64,000 bases of DNA from Arthrinium phaeospermum (lineage: Eukaryota > Ascomycota > Sordariomycetes > Amphisphaeriales > Apiosporaceae), in assembly GCA_006503535.1 (NCBI GenBank), contig QYRS01000001.1:1922001-1986000 (forward strand). The letters run 5' to 3'. The translations under genes were made by a program, and so were the position numbers. Under the pieces are notes generated by a model that was not told the origin of the DNA, searched no databases, and saw only the letters and a program-made list of their open reading frames with translations. This document shows positions 11,892-23,064 of the stretch, in pieces; the stretch's first letter is position 1; the number at the start of each line of letters is the position of its first letter.

Positions 11892-12309
11892 TATGGTTAA
11901 TATTGTAAGGACGGCATTGGCGCTTTGTTTCTGGCAAGCATATTCTGGGCGTTTCAACTCGGGGTGGCTGGGGGTCGGTGTATGGCATATAAACGATACT
12001 TTAGACTTGAAACGGGAAAACAAAGTCACGCAGCTCACAAACCAACTCTTGATCGTCATGAAGGTATTATCGTGTGTATTATTTGTCCTACAGAGCTCGC
12101 TCGCTTTATCTGGAAATGACCATCACTGTTTTTACAATACCACAAGGTCGACAGCCTGCATCGCCAACCATCCATACAAGACGCGGATTACGAAAGCGAC
12201 GAACGATATCATCGGTAACGCTTTCCTGCCTCATCCAATGGGATTCTGCGCCGCCTTGCCTGCTGGGCCATCAGCCTGTTCGTCCAAATTCTCCTGGTTG
12301 GGTATCCTA
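11892..12309. other. Convergent intergenic region
   Basis: These 418 bases hold the 3' flanks of the ABC1-family kinase and of the secreted protein. A long plus-strand open frame through 11809-12990 is the antisense shadow of the secreted-protein gene. Nothing else is seen. Confidence 0.6.
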
Positions 12310-13041
12310 CTACTTGGTCTGGGTAGCCAGCTGGACAACCTGGTCGACGAGCGCCTTGCTCTCCTTGGGCGCGTTCTTGGTGACCTTGTCGCGCAGGTGG
12401 TCGACCTGCTGCCCGGCGGCCTTGGGCGGGTTCCCCTGCGCCGTCTGGATGCGGCTGACCTGCATGGCGAGGAAGAACTTGGGAATTTTGAGGGCCGCCA
12501 CGTTGCCGCCCACGCTGCGGATCCCGGCCTCGGTCGCCGTGTAGACGTCCAGCATGGCCTGGAACTGCTTCAGGTCCGTCTTGGCCAGCGACGTCGGGTC
12601 CGTCGCGAACTTGTCGAGCGCGAAGGCCAGAGGCGTCTGCGTCTTGGACTGCGAGAAGTCGACGGAGCTGAAGGTCACGCCCGAGGCGGTCGAGACGTCC
12701 GGGACGCCGGACAGGGTCTTGACTTTGGCGTTGCATGTGATGCTGCCCGCGAGCGTGGCGGCGACGTCGGAGACTTCTTTGGGGAGGGTTTCGGTCCCGA
12801 CTATGAAGCAGGCTTTTTGTTGCCGCGCCTGGACCGAGGCGGAAGTGGCAGGGCTGCTGCCGATGACGGTCTTGGTTTTGGAGGATGGGTGCGTGATCGG
12901 GACGGGCTCGTTGGCGAGCTCGATCACGGGCTTGCCCGTCACGAAGGGGACCTTGGCCTCTGGCGCCGGGGCGGGCGTGGGGGCTGCTAGGGACAGCGAG
13001 GCGGCCAGGATGGCGGTGCTGAAGATTGTGGTGGTGCGCAT
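12310..13041 (-). CDS. Predicted secreted protein of unknown function
   Basis: Single-exon frame of 243 residues. I start at the ATG at 13041 because it directly opens a classical signal peptide (MRTTTIFSTAILAASLSLA, likely cut after an AxA/APTPAPAP stretch). An upstream in-frame ATG at 13083 would bury that signal behind a charged leader. The mature part has a Pro/Ala-rich start, only two cysteines (KACFIVG and ITCNAK, about 29 residues apart, possibly one disulfide) and a Lys/Gln-rich helical C-terminus. I recognise no domain. Third codon positions are strongly G/C and the antisense frame has no motif, which supports this strand. It converges on the ABC1-family kinase. Confidence 0.75.
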   Translation of the reverse strand: MRTTTIFSTAILAASLSLAAPTPAPAPEAKVPFVTGKPVIELANEPVPITHPSSKTKTVIGSSPATSASVQARQQKACFIVGTETLPKEVSDVAATLAGSITCNAKVKTLSGVPDVSTASGVTFSSVDFSQSKTQTPLAFALDKFATDPTSLAKTDLKQFQAMLDVYTATEAGIRSVGGNVAALKIPKFFLAMQVSRIQTAQGNPPKAAGQQVDHLRDKVTKNAPKESKALVDQVVQLATQTK

Positions 13042-14449
13042 TGTCTTGGTGGTTTCGGGGGGCTGCGGGATGTGTATATACAAAAGTGTTTTGGCTCTCT
13101 CTCGTATGATTCGGATCCTTTTGGTGGTAGACGGGTAATGTCTAGACTGGCGAGTAACTTGTGTCTATAGTATAGCGTAACGGCAACACACTAATACAGC
13201 TTCAAACAAATGGGGAAAAAGACACAGTCTATGTTGATAAGAGTAATTAATTAAACGAAGCGAAAGTAATAGACCCTAACCAGAGGGGAGGGAGCGAAAC
13301 AAGTCGAGGGCCCAAGAGATCACGAACTAAACATAAAAGCCGTTGTGATGCGGAGGGAAAGGAAAAGAAAGGAGCAGGCGAGGGAAACGGGAGGCCCGAC
13401 GACATCTTATCTCGTTTTTTGCCTGTTTCTCTGCCTCTCTTGTTTCGGCGCCTGGGCAAGCAACATGTTTAAGGTCGGTGTCCACTCACGATGCTGCCGG
13501 TTGGGGTTGCATGGGTGCCAACTGTCGTCGTCTCATGTTTCCTGAACCACGTTTGATGTGCGGCATGGCTTGAAGAGAGCGATCGGCCAGTCTCTCGCGC
13601 AATGGACTTCACGTTGAATTATGATCCGGATCGACTATAATAAATAGGTATTCTATCTAGATTTCGAGTATTTTTCTCTTTATCATATTTGATGCATTCC
13701 GTGTTATGATCAGACTTGCAGATGGAGAGGGGACGAGCTCGAGCTGAAGAGCTGAAGCCTCCAGAGAGCCTCAACGCGGGTTTCCCCGGCTAGAGGGCGT
13801 CTGAGACAATGCGGGGCCTAAACATTAGTGAGGCTCCTCTAGCCTACGCCCCCACTGAATTGGGTTTCAAGGGGTTCGAGGCTCGAATCGCCCAGCTGTC
13901 TGCGCATGTGGCTACCAAGCCATTTTGGGCCAGAAATAGGACCGGAATCAGTTCGAACCTCTTCCCGTACTTGGTGCAATGAACATGTCCTGTAGGTAGG
14001 CGTACTTCGGTATCCTGTCGTGGTTTCAAGACTCGGGAAGCAACCTCACGCGGGTTGGCGGGGTACCAAGAGATTTCCCCAGTGATCTTAGCCATTGATC
14101 GCTTCCTGATTTTCACCTCGAACTCAACTTTACCTAATTGGCATTGCTCGTCCCGATCATCCGCCCCGGATTCACTTCAATTGGCATCTCGCGGCGTGTT
14201 AATAATGATGGTATAATGGGTATAGTGATTAACTAATGGAAATGCTAAAAGACATTGGCGCTGTTTGTAAACCTCGACTTGCGTCGGAAACCCTAGTAAT
14301 GAGAGTCTAGTTGTTGTCGTTAAAAGGAAAAAATGAGGAAAGGAGAAGTTGTTTGTGGTTAGTTTTGCTGCCGTGTCGTCGTTGTCCCCATCCCGTCTCG
14401 TCTTCATTTCATTTTGTCATCCTTTTCTCTTGCTCTTTTCTTTCCCCCA
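13042..14449. other. Intergenic DNA with one doubtful small open frame
   Basis: The only notable frame is a 90-residue minus-strand ORF (13844-14116) starting MKIRKRSMAKITGEISWYP. It has no motif I recognise and no exon partner, so I do not call it a gene. The stretch 13320-13480 is purine/pyrimidine-skewed. I see no RNA gene. Confidence 0.45.
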
Positions 14450-16144
14450 TCAGTGCTTCAAGGGCCAATTGTCCGCATAGCTCCGTTCGATCTGCACGTC
14501 GTTCTGGATCCAGATCACGCCCTGCCGTCTCCCCTCCTCGTCGGCATCCACCACCTCCGGCCATGCTCCCAGCGCCGTCGACCCGGTCCTGTTGTGGTGG
14601 TACCCCTTCTCCAGGTCCGGCCCGTCGGCCTGCTGCAGCTGCGCCTCCTCCTCGATAAACGTAGTGTTGGTGGCGTGCGAGTCGCGCATATACGCCCGCT
14701 GCGGCCTCGACACCGGCCTCGGCGTCGCCGCCGACATCTGTATCGGGATCGACACCGACCGCGTCGTCCGGAGCGAATCCGTTCGCATCGTCGATGAGTT
14801 CGACGCCGGCCGCACCGCCGCGGCGGCGGCGTGCTGGAGTAGGCCCTGCCCGCTGTCGCGCACCGACGACGCGAACTTGGAGTCGTCGTCCAGCAGCACC
14901 GCTGACTTGTGGTCGCCCCCCTCCGCTATGGGAGGGCCCTCCACCATGTCGAATTGCGGCAGCTGCTGGCTATGCCGCGAAGGGTGGCGTCCGTGCTGCC
15001 GGTTGCGCTGCGATCGGGCGTACGCGCTCGCGACGTCTCGCTGGGTCTTTAGGTACAGCGGCCGCAGTGTCGGGATGCCGATGCAGATCATGGCGACGGC
15101 GATCTCGGCGCCGGCCCAGGCGAAGTAGGGGACGAAGTTTACTAAGGGGTAGGGTCAGCAACATGACACAAGTAGGTCTGCGATAGCTGAGGTAGTTGGG
15201 TGCTTACGTGTGTAGTTATAGACATCTAGCCGGGAGAGAACTACGGTTCTGACGATTCCGCAGGCTCCGGCACTGTTCAGGGGTTCTTGTCAGCGTTTTG
15301 CTCGTGGGTAGGTGGGGCAACGTCCTGTACTTGGACTTTGACTTACATCACTCCCAAGCTCATGCCGCCGGCCAACATGACTTTCTCGCGCTGTGGCATG
15401 CGCAACTCCTTGATGAATAACCAAGGAAATATCGCGAATAAGAAATCGCAGGCACTAGACCAAACTGGATAAAGAAGTCAGCAACATGTTATACCCCGCC
15501 TCCACTCCCCCCTTTCCCCGTGCCGCTGAACTTACCACCGAGCATAACGCTCATGGGCTGGATCTCAATGTTCCACTTGCCCGGGGTGCGCAATGGGTCC
15601 CAGCTGGTGCGGATTGGCGTGGTCTGGTTCCAGAGCATGACGACGAGGGCGATAGAGGTGCCGCAGGTGACGATAATGGCGGCCCATAGTGCGATTTGCT
15701 GCCAGCGAGCCTGGACTACCCTCAAAAGAAACAGGCCCATCGACAATTTGGCCATTGCGTTGCCCGTGATGGCGAAGCTGTTGGCCACGTACGTCCAGAA
15801 GATGGCATCGCTCGACTCGGCGATGCTCAGGCCCCAGAAGCTCTTCCCTAGGCCGTGATGCACGGCGACTTGGATGAAGACGGTGAAGCAAAGTAGGAAT
15901 ACCTGTGGAAAGAGGTGTTAGCATCCATTCATTGCCTATGCCACTCGCCCCGGGCGAGTGGATGGGTGTAGCATTGGACCCGAGTCAGTCAATGTCTACT
16001 TACACCAGTCCATGCGTACATGTGGTCCTCAATGCCGACGAACTTGACGATATGCCGCCGCGTGTAAAGGCGAGCCACGACCAATGTGAGCGAGAAGGCC
16101 GTCAACGCCCACATGGCTATGGCTAGCTCGAGGCCGGTATTCAT
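14450..16144 (-). CDS. PTH11-like integral membrane protein (fungal rhodopsin-domain family)
   Basis: CDS complement join(16004-16144, 15536-15902, 15347-15464, 15208-15272, 14450-15141), 460 residues. PTH11-like proteins are seven-helix plasma-membrane proteins used in surface or host sensing and cell signalling. Seen here: helix 1 IAMWALTAFSLTLVVARLYTRR, the family-typical Arg-Leu-Tyr-Thr-Arg end, EDHMYAWTG, helices in exon 2 with MAKLSMGLFLLRVV, DFLFAIFPWLFIKELRMP (helix 5 and the conserved FPWLFI...L.MP block), GACGIVRTVVL, and WAGAEIAVAMICIGIPTLRPL. A roughly 160-residue Ser/Arg-rich cytoplasmic tail follows. No CFEM cysteine domain is visible. The frame stays open a short way upstream of the chosen ATG (SDTPPGWARDTK precedes it), so a small 5' exon may be missing. 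It is a paralogue of the gene at 61248-62599, with identical lengths for exons 2, 3 and 4. Confidence 0.88.
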
Positions 16145-19100
16145 CTTGGTATCGCGAGCCCACCCAGGCGGCGTATCAGATGCGCAAGCGCATGAGGGTG
16201 AGGCTGCGATGTGATGCTAAGATGGTAGTGCAAACCTGTTCTCACGGTCACATGCGGGCGAAACCTTGGAACAGCAACAGACGACGCCTTGGAAACCTTG
16301 GTAACAGAGTTTAGAGATGTAACAAGTATAAAGAAGTAACTGGCAAAGAGGGCGAGGGAAGGTGTCGTGAGGGCGGCACGGAGGGTCGCACATGGACTAA
16401 GTAAGAGCGCACAACCATGCCCGGGCACCCACTTCTCCCGCGAACTAACAGAGCTAACAAGCGAACGCAATATCTCCGCAGCCAGTCAGGTCCCCCAGCG
16501 GTCAAGATAACTGGCCGCAGGTTGCCTGAATTAGATAAACGGGCCGGAGTGGGAAAGTGGGATGGTAGCGACACTAGATCGCGTGATGGATATAAGGTTG
16601 GCTCAGGCCCGGGCGATATGGTCGAACGGATAGAGCATTGGATGGAGTTTTCTCGAACGAATGCCACCCGTGTCGAAGAATCGTTGGTTGCAGGAAAAAG
16701 AAAAAAAGAGAAAAAGCAGGGCCATGACCCCTCCTCCGGGGTAGTATTGACTTTTCCTCTTTTCTTTTCCTCGCCTACTGCAACGATCAATAATGTCATA
16801 TAACATGATGGATAACCGCCAACATCCACCGTACGCGTGGAGCTGAACAGAGGGAAGGGTCAGGAAAATAACGCCACCGAACGAATTGCAGTCCATAACG
16901 ACCGCAGGCGACGAAAAGACTCATTCACACATAACCCACAGCCTGGATTCGCCCAATGCAAGTGGATATGGATCTACGTTGGCTGGCAGGCTGGCTCATT
17001 GACTCGCAGGTAGCGCAGCGTGCAGAACTTCAGGGGGGGTATTCGCCTTTGCGGATTGGCTGCCAGGCAATCGTTTTGGGCCAATCACAGCCCGTATTGC
17101 CACTAGACGACCGCCAAGCCAGCGACTCTGCGCTCCCATAGGCCGTGCCCAGGATTGGGGAATAAGCGCCGCCCACCCACTTGGTTTGCTCGGTAGTGGA
17201 GCACACACACACAAACCAGCCACTACAGAGAGTCCCCTGGCACTAACCTGCTTGTGCTACTACTAATTCGATCTCCGAACGACCAACAGGAAGAGCACAT
17301 AACCAGGTTACAGCACGAATGGCGTACAGATCAAGGAATTGCGTTCTCCTCTTTCCTTGCGCAACGAGGGCTTTATGCTCGGGACGTCACTCTGTCCTGA
17401 GCCACCCCTGTCCATGCCCCTCCGATAGGCCAATGCATCACATTACTCATCTTGCGGCTTCGGTCATGTGATGCTCAGAGGGCTTCTGGAATGGGCCTCT
17501 CAGACGGCCGGGCTAGGGTCTGTCTGTGTGTCTCGCCCTGCCGGCGCCGAAGAAGCATGGGCGCGCGCACGGGTTGCCGTTTATGGCCTGGCGCGTATTG
17601 CTTCGATGCTGGTTGGTCTTTCTGTCCATTATTTACATACAGTAGGTGCATACTTAGTAGTGAGGTGACAGGCCATGTTTTGCAGCCAGTCGCGACATCC
17701 CGGGGACCTAACGTCATCTGGTGCTGGTCCCGGAAAGAATAATTGTACTAGGCCTCGACAATGGGTCGGTCTTTGCATGACCTGCAACTGCTATTTTCGT
17801 CGTGGGAATTAGAAGTGGACGAGAAGGGGACACACCAAGACAAGCTCCGCAGGGTAGGAAAAAAGATCCGATTGCCGAGACTGCATCAAGTGGGCAGCCT
17901 CAATAAAGGGGTCTTCTCCAGTGTTGTGTCATTTCCGAGATAACCCTCTTTGTCTTTTTACTGGGCATCGTATACTATGGAATAGCGTAAAAGATATTCC
18001 CACGTTGAAATGGTTACCGGAAATTTCGTTTACATTTTCTCCTCTTTGCTTTGATACTCATGTTATCTGGAATCTAGCAGGCTCGGCTGTGGGGATAAAA
18101 CCAAGGTTATCTCAATGGTTTGGCTACTAAGGGGAGACCACTGTGGACTCGTTCTTCTGGTTGAGGCTTTGCCACATAGGTCTATAGGATGTGGTTAGAA
18201 CCAGTCAACCACAAGTCGGTGACTTTGTATGACAAGACCAATAAGAGATGCCTTAGACCGGGTGTTTTGTTAGATGGGCCCAGGATTATTTATTGACACA
18301 ATGCGGAATACATCTTCGAGCAAAGGAAAACAACAAATGTGCTTCATTATAGGCAGTAACCATATTTCCTGTTCAGTGTGTAAAAACCCTGACGACCTAG
18401 CCAACACTTAAGTCCGTCATCCTACACGATCTTCCCAATACTAGCTCACAAGCCGAGCGTTTTGCTCACTACCAACCAGTAGACCACTATGTTATCGACC
18501 ATGGTTTATTCACAGGCATCTTCTACCCGTTTCTTGGATCTCCACAGGAGGAACTTGTAGCCCAAGTTCTCGAGCCAATGGCGGCAGAAGAGAGCTGTTA
18601 TGGGCCTGACCAACAAAGCGGTAGCCAAGTGTCTTACCATCAGTAGTAACAGCATCAATGCTAGATAATGGGATACACTTCAGGGAAATGCCCGATCTCG
18701 GTTCCTCTGCGACCAGAAATTCCTGTGCTTCTCGATTTTGGTGAGCTCCGCGTGGTAATCTCAGCTAGGCCGCGTGCACTATGCCGCAGCATCTGGATGA
18801 TGGCCTTCCGGTCCCCAAAGCCCGCGCCACTCCCGAACTGGCCCATGGTATGCTGCCTGTCGGTTGCCTGGTGGGGGACGGCGTGTGAAACGGCATGCAA
18901 CAAGTGGACTCCATTGTCATCTGTGGCAAGTGCCGGTGGGCCTTCCGCACGCAGCTCAGAAGCTCCCCACTGCGGCGAGCGGCCCCTCCCCGTTTTGACG
19001 GCATGGGCCTTCTTGGGGCCTCCCACGCGCCGGTCCAGACGGCCCTGCACACGCCCTGGGAGAATACGACCCCGAAGGCGGCCGATAGATTTACGCAGCT

Positions 19101-19736
19101 GCCCGGCTTGTTGCAGCTGAACCAGGCGCACTTTGAGTCTTTGCATCGTTCGTTGATTGGCCCCAGTGATGCATTTATTGCCAAGTACTTGGCAGTCGGC
19201 ATGGAACTCGCTTGTAGAGCAGTAGCAGATGAATCACATGGCGGATAATCCGACATCCTAGTTGATTGAGAATCCATAGACTCTGGTTAAGTCAAGTAAT
19301 CATTGTGAAGAACGAATCAGAATCTAAACTACCTTCACTTTCTGTTCGATTGTACAAAGCAAGAACAACCATTTTATCCAACCACCTCAAGCTCAACCTT
19401 CCGACTACAAGGTCCAGGCAGGTCCTTTCCGTTCCTTTCATATCATCCACACCCACTTGACTTGCACAACAATTTTTCAGGTCTAGAGGAGAGCGCCTGT
19501 GTCTGCCGATATCCACCTGATTGCGCCTTCAACTGTCACTCATCAAGCCAGTATCGTCCGACAGCCACGGCTCACTGACTGACTACCCAACACCCATTAT
19601 TCCATTGGCTCTGCCCAATCCGTTATTCCATTTCTCCCGTAACACCCAAACAACTGACCGAATTATTCGGCAGTACCTACTTGCCCAATACTTTGGATCT
19701 ATCCAACACCAACGATCGTGTTATTCCACGGGCATC
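16145..19736. other. Gene-poor 3.6-kb interval
   Basis: Upstream of the PTH11-like gene I see no exon chain. At 18661-19277 three overlapping frames of 117-170 codons sit on both strands in a locally GC-rich patch. None contains a domain I recognise and they exclude one another, so I leave the patch unassigned. The rest (16.2-18.6 kb) is plain intergenic sequence. The last 300 bases before 19737 form the promoter and leader of the 2EXR gene. Confidence 0.4.
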
Positions 19737-20688
19737 ATGTCGACGCCTCCCAAGTTCTCTAGCCTGCCTCCCGAGCTACGCCAAATGATAGTAAGTACCA
19801 TCTACATTTGTGACACATGTTGCCTATCTCAAAGGTGGTAAGCTAACCCAGTCATCACAGTGGGATCTGGTACTTGAGGACGAAGCCGACAACCGCATCG
19901 TGCTTGTACACCGCGTCACATTGCGCGTTCTGCCCTCCAAAAGCCTGATTAGCCCAGTCATGGCGGTCGACAAAGAGTCTCGAGAGCGAGCCCTCAGACA
20001 CTACAACGTCAAATTGAGCATTGGCATTTTCCCTGCGCCCTCGTTCCCTGCGACCCCGTTCTCTGGACCCTGGGGAGCTCCGTCAGACGAGATGGAGGGA
20101 TGGGATCGTGTCTATTCAGAAACAGGCGCTGAACGATTGTTGTGTCTGAGCGACGACACCTCCAAGGGCTGCATCTATGTGAATTTGGATACAGACAAGT
20201 TCTTGCTTTCCTTTACAGATATCTTGTCAGGTCCACGTGCCCAGACAAAGGGAGATTGCGTTACCAGGCTTTTCCGATTCGCCAAGGAAGTTGACGCCCC
20301 AGGCCCGGGTTCTACGCGCGCATACAAACTTCAACAGCCTTATGTCGGCCCTAAGCTTTCGCCTGAACAGTGCAGCAAGATCACCAACGTCGTTCATCGA
20401 CGTGGCCATCACGACGCTTACATCAAGCCCTGGCCAGGCAAGATCTACTACCCAAGTGGTACCGCTTCGCGCTTGTGGATGACACAGCGTTTCACAAAGT
20501 TGAGTGACCTTACTACGGATGCCAAGTTCTGGACCTTGCAAAGCCGGGGTAACGACCCCTCTACGGTTCTCATCCACAAAGTGCTCCATGAGGGAGCGAA
20601 TGCTTTCAACATCGAGGAATGGCAGACAGAGGATGATAAGAAACATGGATGGAGGGTTTGGAAGCCCATCAGTCCCAAGTCGGCATAA
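19737..20688 (+). CDS. 2EXR-domain protein, copy 1 of a tandem pair
   Basis: CDS join(19737-19790, 19861-20688), 293 residues. The opening MSTPPKFSSLPPELRQMIW matches the start of the fungal 2EXR domain (F..LP.ELR..IW), an expanded family of ascomycetes whose molecular role is not established. The 70-nt phase-0 intron falls exactly between the I and the W of that motif. Further blocks are VHRVTLRVLPSKSLISPVMAV, ERALRHYNVKL, KGCIYVNLDTDKFLLSF, IKPWPGKIYYPS and GWRVWKPI near the C-terminus. All of these recur in the next gene (21417-22504). No signal peptide or membrane helix is visible. The start is the first ATG of the frame and is shared with the paralogue (MST). Confidence 0.85.
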
Positions 20689-21416
20689 CGATGATATGAT
20701 GGAACAATCATCAGTCCTCCGCCTGGACAATGACGATGGAATAAGCACGCAGACGGTGGGAGTGTTCACACGTGGCATCGCAAGGGCGACAACAGATATC
20801 TCTAGACACTGCATGGCACGAGATAATACAATACAGACGAACGTTAGAGAAATCCCCATAAGCCTTGGTGGTGTGAAGAATGTTTTTGAGTTTGTTATTT
20901 TTGGGGTAACCTGCTCTTTGTGAGTCTTTTGTTTCTAGAGCCTTGGTATGAATCGAAAAAAAGAGAAATAAAAAAGAAGTGGCGTGAAGAATTCCGCTCT
21001 TGTCGTCACTTACCTTCGAAACGCGTAGACGCGTGAAATCCCCGTGATTAGTTCATAGATATCTTCAGTGCAGCGTAGCATGACAGTTGAATTGGAAAGC
21101 GACAAGTAGCATTCAATTCTAGGCGCTATAAGAGCCTACAGAGGATCTCAATAGTTCGGCGGCAGTTGCTATAGCGCTGTAACCTACCTATCCACAAACC
21201 TCATCCCTCTGGCCTTTTTTGAAGGCTCTTCGCACCCCACGTTTCTCTTGCAGCTGTAGTTTTCAGGCATTTCTCATTCACAATTGCAGACAGGCTTGGG
21301 ACATCCCTGCTTGTCTCGTTCTCAACAAATAATAGACACACCACGCCTGGCCTCTCATTCATCTGCTCCTCGAGTAACCTTGCTGCATCGGCTCAGCCCA
21401 TGGTCAGTCGCGAATC
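20689..21416. other. Spacer between tandem 2EXR genes
   Basis: These 728 bases hold the 3' flank of copy 1 and the promoter of copy 2. The context GAATCATGTCGACG at the second start resembles GGCATCATGTCGACG at the first, as expected from duplication. No other gene is seen. Confidence 0.55.
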
Positions 21417-22504
21417 ATGTCGACGTTTCCTCTTGCTCGTCTTATTCCCGAGCTGCAAGACATGGTAGTAAGTAATTGGTGCTCTCCCAGTCGAAAAATC
21501 ATCAGCTCCAATGAGATAACCACGCCACTCCACGACTTTACTATCAATATGCGAGGCGTTCACTAACCTAGATGAATCTACAGTGGAAGGAAGTTTTCAA
21601 CAACGAAGCTCAAGACCGTATCGCTCTTGTTCACCGAGACAGCCTACGCGTCATTCCCTCCAAGTTCATGATCAGCCCCCTCAAGGCAGTCAGTCGCGCG
21701 GTACGCGAAGTGGCCCTCAAGCACTACAATATTCGACTCGACGTCATTGAGCCCACTGTCAACATGGCCATACTGGACTCCGAGACGTGGTACTCGAGAG
21801 ACGGTCATTACTTTGTCCGAAACGGAAATATCGTATCCATGCCGCGCGATTGGCAGAACTATGTGCGCCAAACTACCCACCAAGCCATGTGGGAGGCGTT
21901 GCAAGCTGGTCGGGATGACGCTCGCGATACCCCCAAGGGCTGCATTTACTTGAGCTCGAGCAGCGACAAGTTCTTGCTTTCCTTTACGCGTCATCCTGGC
22001 GGCAAAGCGTCCCTCTCCTCGACCTTCTCCTACCCAATAGTAATGTCAGGTCCAGATGACTGCTGCGTCACGGCGCTGGCTAATGCCACAATTGCCGACA
22101 TCCTGGGCCCTGCCGCCTTGAAGAAACCACTGGCGTCGCAACGGTACGTGAGTGCCAAGCTTCCGCCTTGGGCATTGCCCCTCGTTGCCAACGTCGTCTG
22201 GGCCTCGCCTCCGTACGACATCAACCTCAAGCCTTGGCCTCGCAAGCTGTACTACCCAAGCACGACAGTCGAGCTTCTCTGGATGGCGGGTACCTTCCAT
22301 CGAATGCGCAGCCCTGCCTCGGCTGTCACATATCGAACCCTTGAAGACTTAAAGCATGCTGATTGCGATGATGACAAGGTCGACGCCTTGGTGTATTGGA
22401 TCTTGAAAGAGGGCCCAAAGGCACTTACCTTCAGGGAGTGGGAGATCGAAGCTCACCCTAGGGACCCGAACGGATGGAGGATCTGGAAACCAGTTGGTAC
22501 TTGA
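21417..22504 (+). CDS. 2EXR-domain protein, copy 2 of a tandem pair
   Basis: CDS join(21417-21467, 21584-22504), 323 residues. Same plan as the gene at 19737: MSTFPLARLIPELQDMV, a phase-0 intron (116 nt) at the same residue, then WKEVFNNEAQDRIALVHRD and LRVIPSKFMISPLKAVSR. Next come EVALKHYNIRLD, KGCIYLSSSSDKFLLSFTR, INLKPWPRKLYYPS and GWRIWKPVG. It is about 30 residues longer, mostly by an insert of about residues 80-120 (TWYSRDGHYFVRNG...). The N-terminal 2EXR motif is weaker than in copy 1 (LIPELQDMV for LPPELRQMI). The pair is clearly a local duplication that has diverged. Cellular function is unknown. Confidence 0.85.
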
Positions 22505-23064
22505 GTTGCTTTCACGTCAGCTTCCCTCTGCTTGGACAACTCGTGTGGGAGAGTTAGGCAATGGAGGTGCAAGCCATATCGCTGGCACAAGAAACAAATG
22601 TGCTCCTTTGGTAGTTAGTGCCTTTCGTACCCCGATGAGGCGTCATTGTCGATGGTTCAATAGCTAGTCCAGATAGAAGCTTATATGTGCTCACTCCACT
22701 GGAGCAATATTGGCGGATGCTGCAATCAACCACATTGAGATAATCACGAGCTAAAGTCGTCACCCTGCATGAAGACCCCTGTTGTCAAACCCTGCGCCCC
22801 CCTAACCAACAACCCAGGAGCCACTCACCACTCACCTCTGCAGCCTGCAGCCCTGCATCCCTATGGCTGGATCGATCAATGCACGGGCCAAATTGGTTCA
22901 TTTGTAACGGTCGGCGGTGTCAAACCCGACCGCAGTTCATGTAAGATCAGGCTCCTTTCGCCCCCCTTCGGCTCTCGTCCATGATCAAATCCAAATGATA
23001 GTTACTTCTTGCCAAGCCGTACCCATGACGAGCATTAGCCGGCATTGATTTTATTCCCTCCCTG
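22505..23064. other. Intergenic region upstream of the Zn2Cys6 regulator
   Basis: Contains the 3' flank of 2EXR copy 2 and the promoter of the transcription factor. No coding or RNA signal is seen. Confidence 0.55.

Noticed and set aside
11809..12990. 393-codon plus-strand open frame
   Set aside because: Antisense shadow of the secreted-protein gene; it lacks domains and is Gly/Arg/Leu-rich in the way of shadow frames.
13844..14116. 90-codon minus-strand frame
   Set aside because: No motif, no exon partner and unremarkable codon use; not called as a gene.
16311..16829. 172-codon minus-strand frame upstream of the PTH11-like gene
   Set aside because: Low-complexity composition, no helices or motif that join the PTH11-like protein; probably leader or intergenic sequence.
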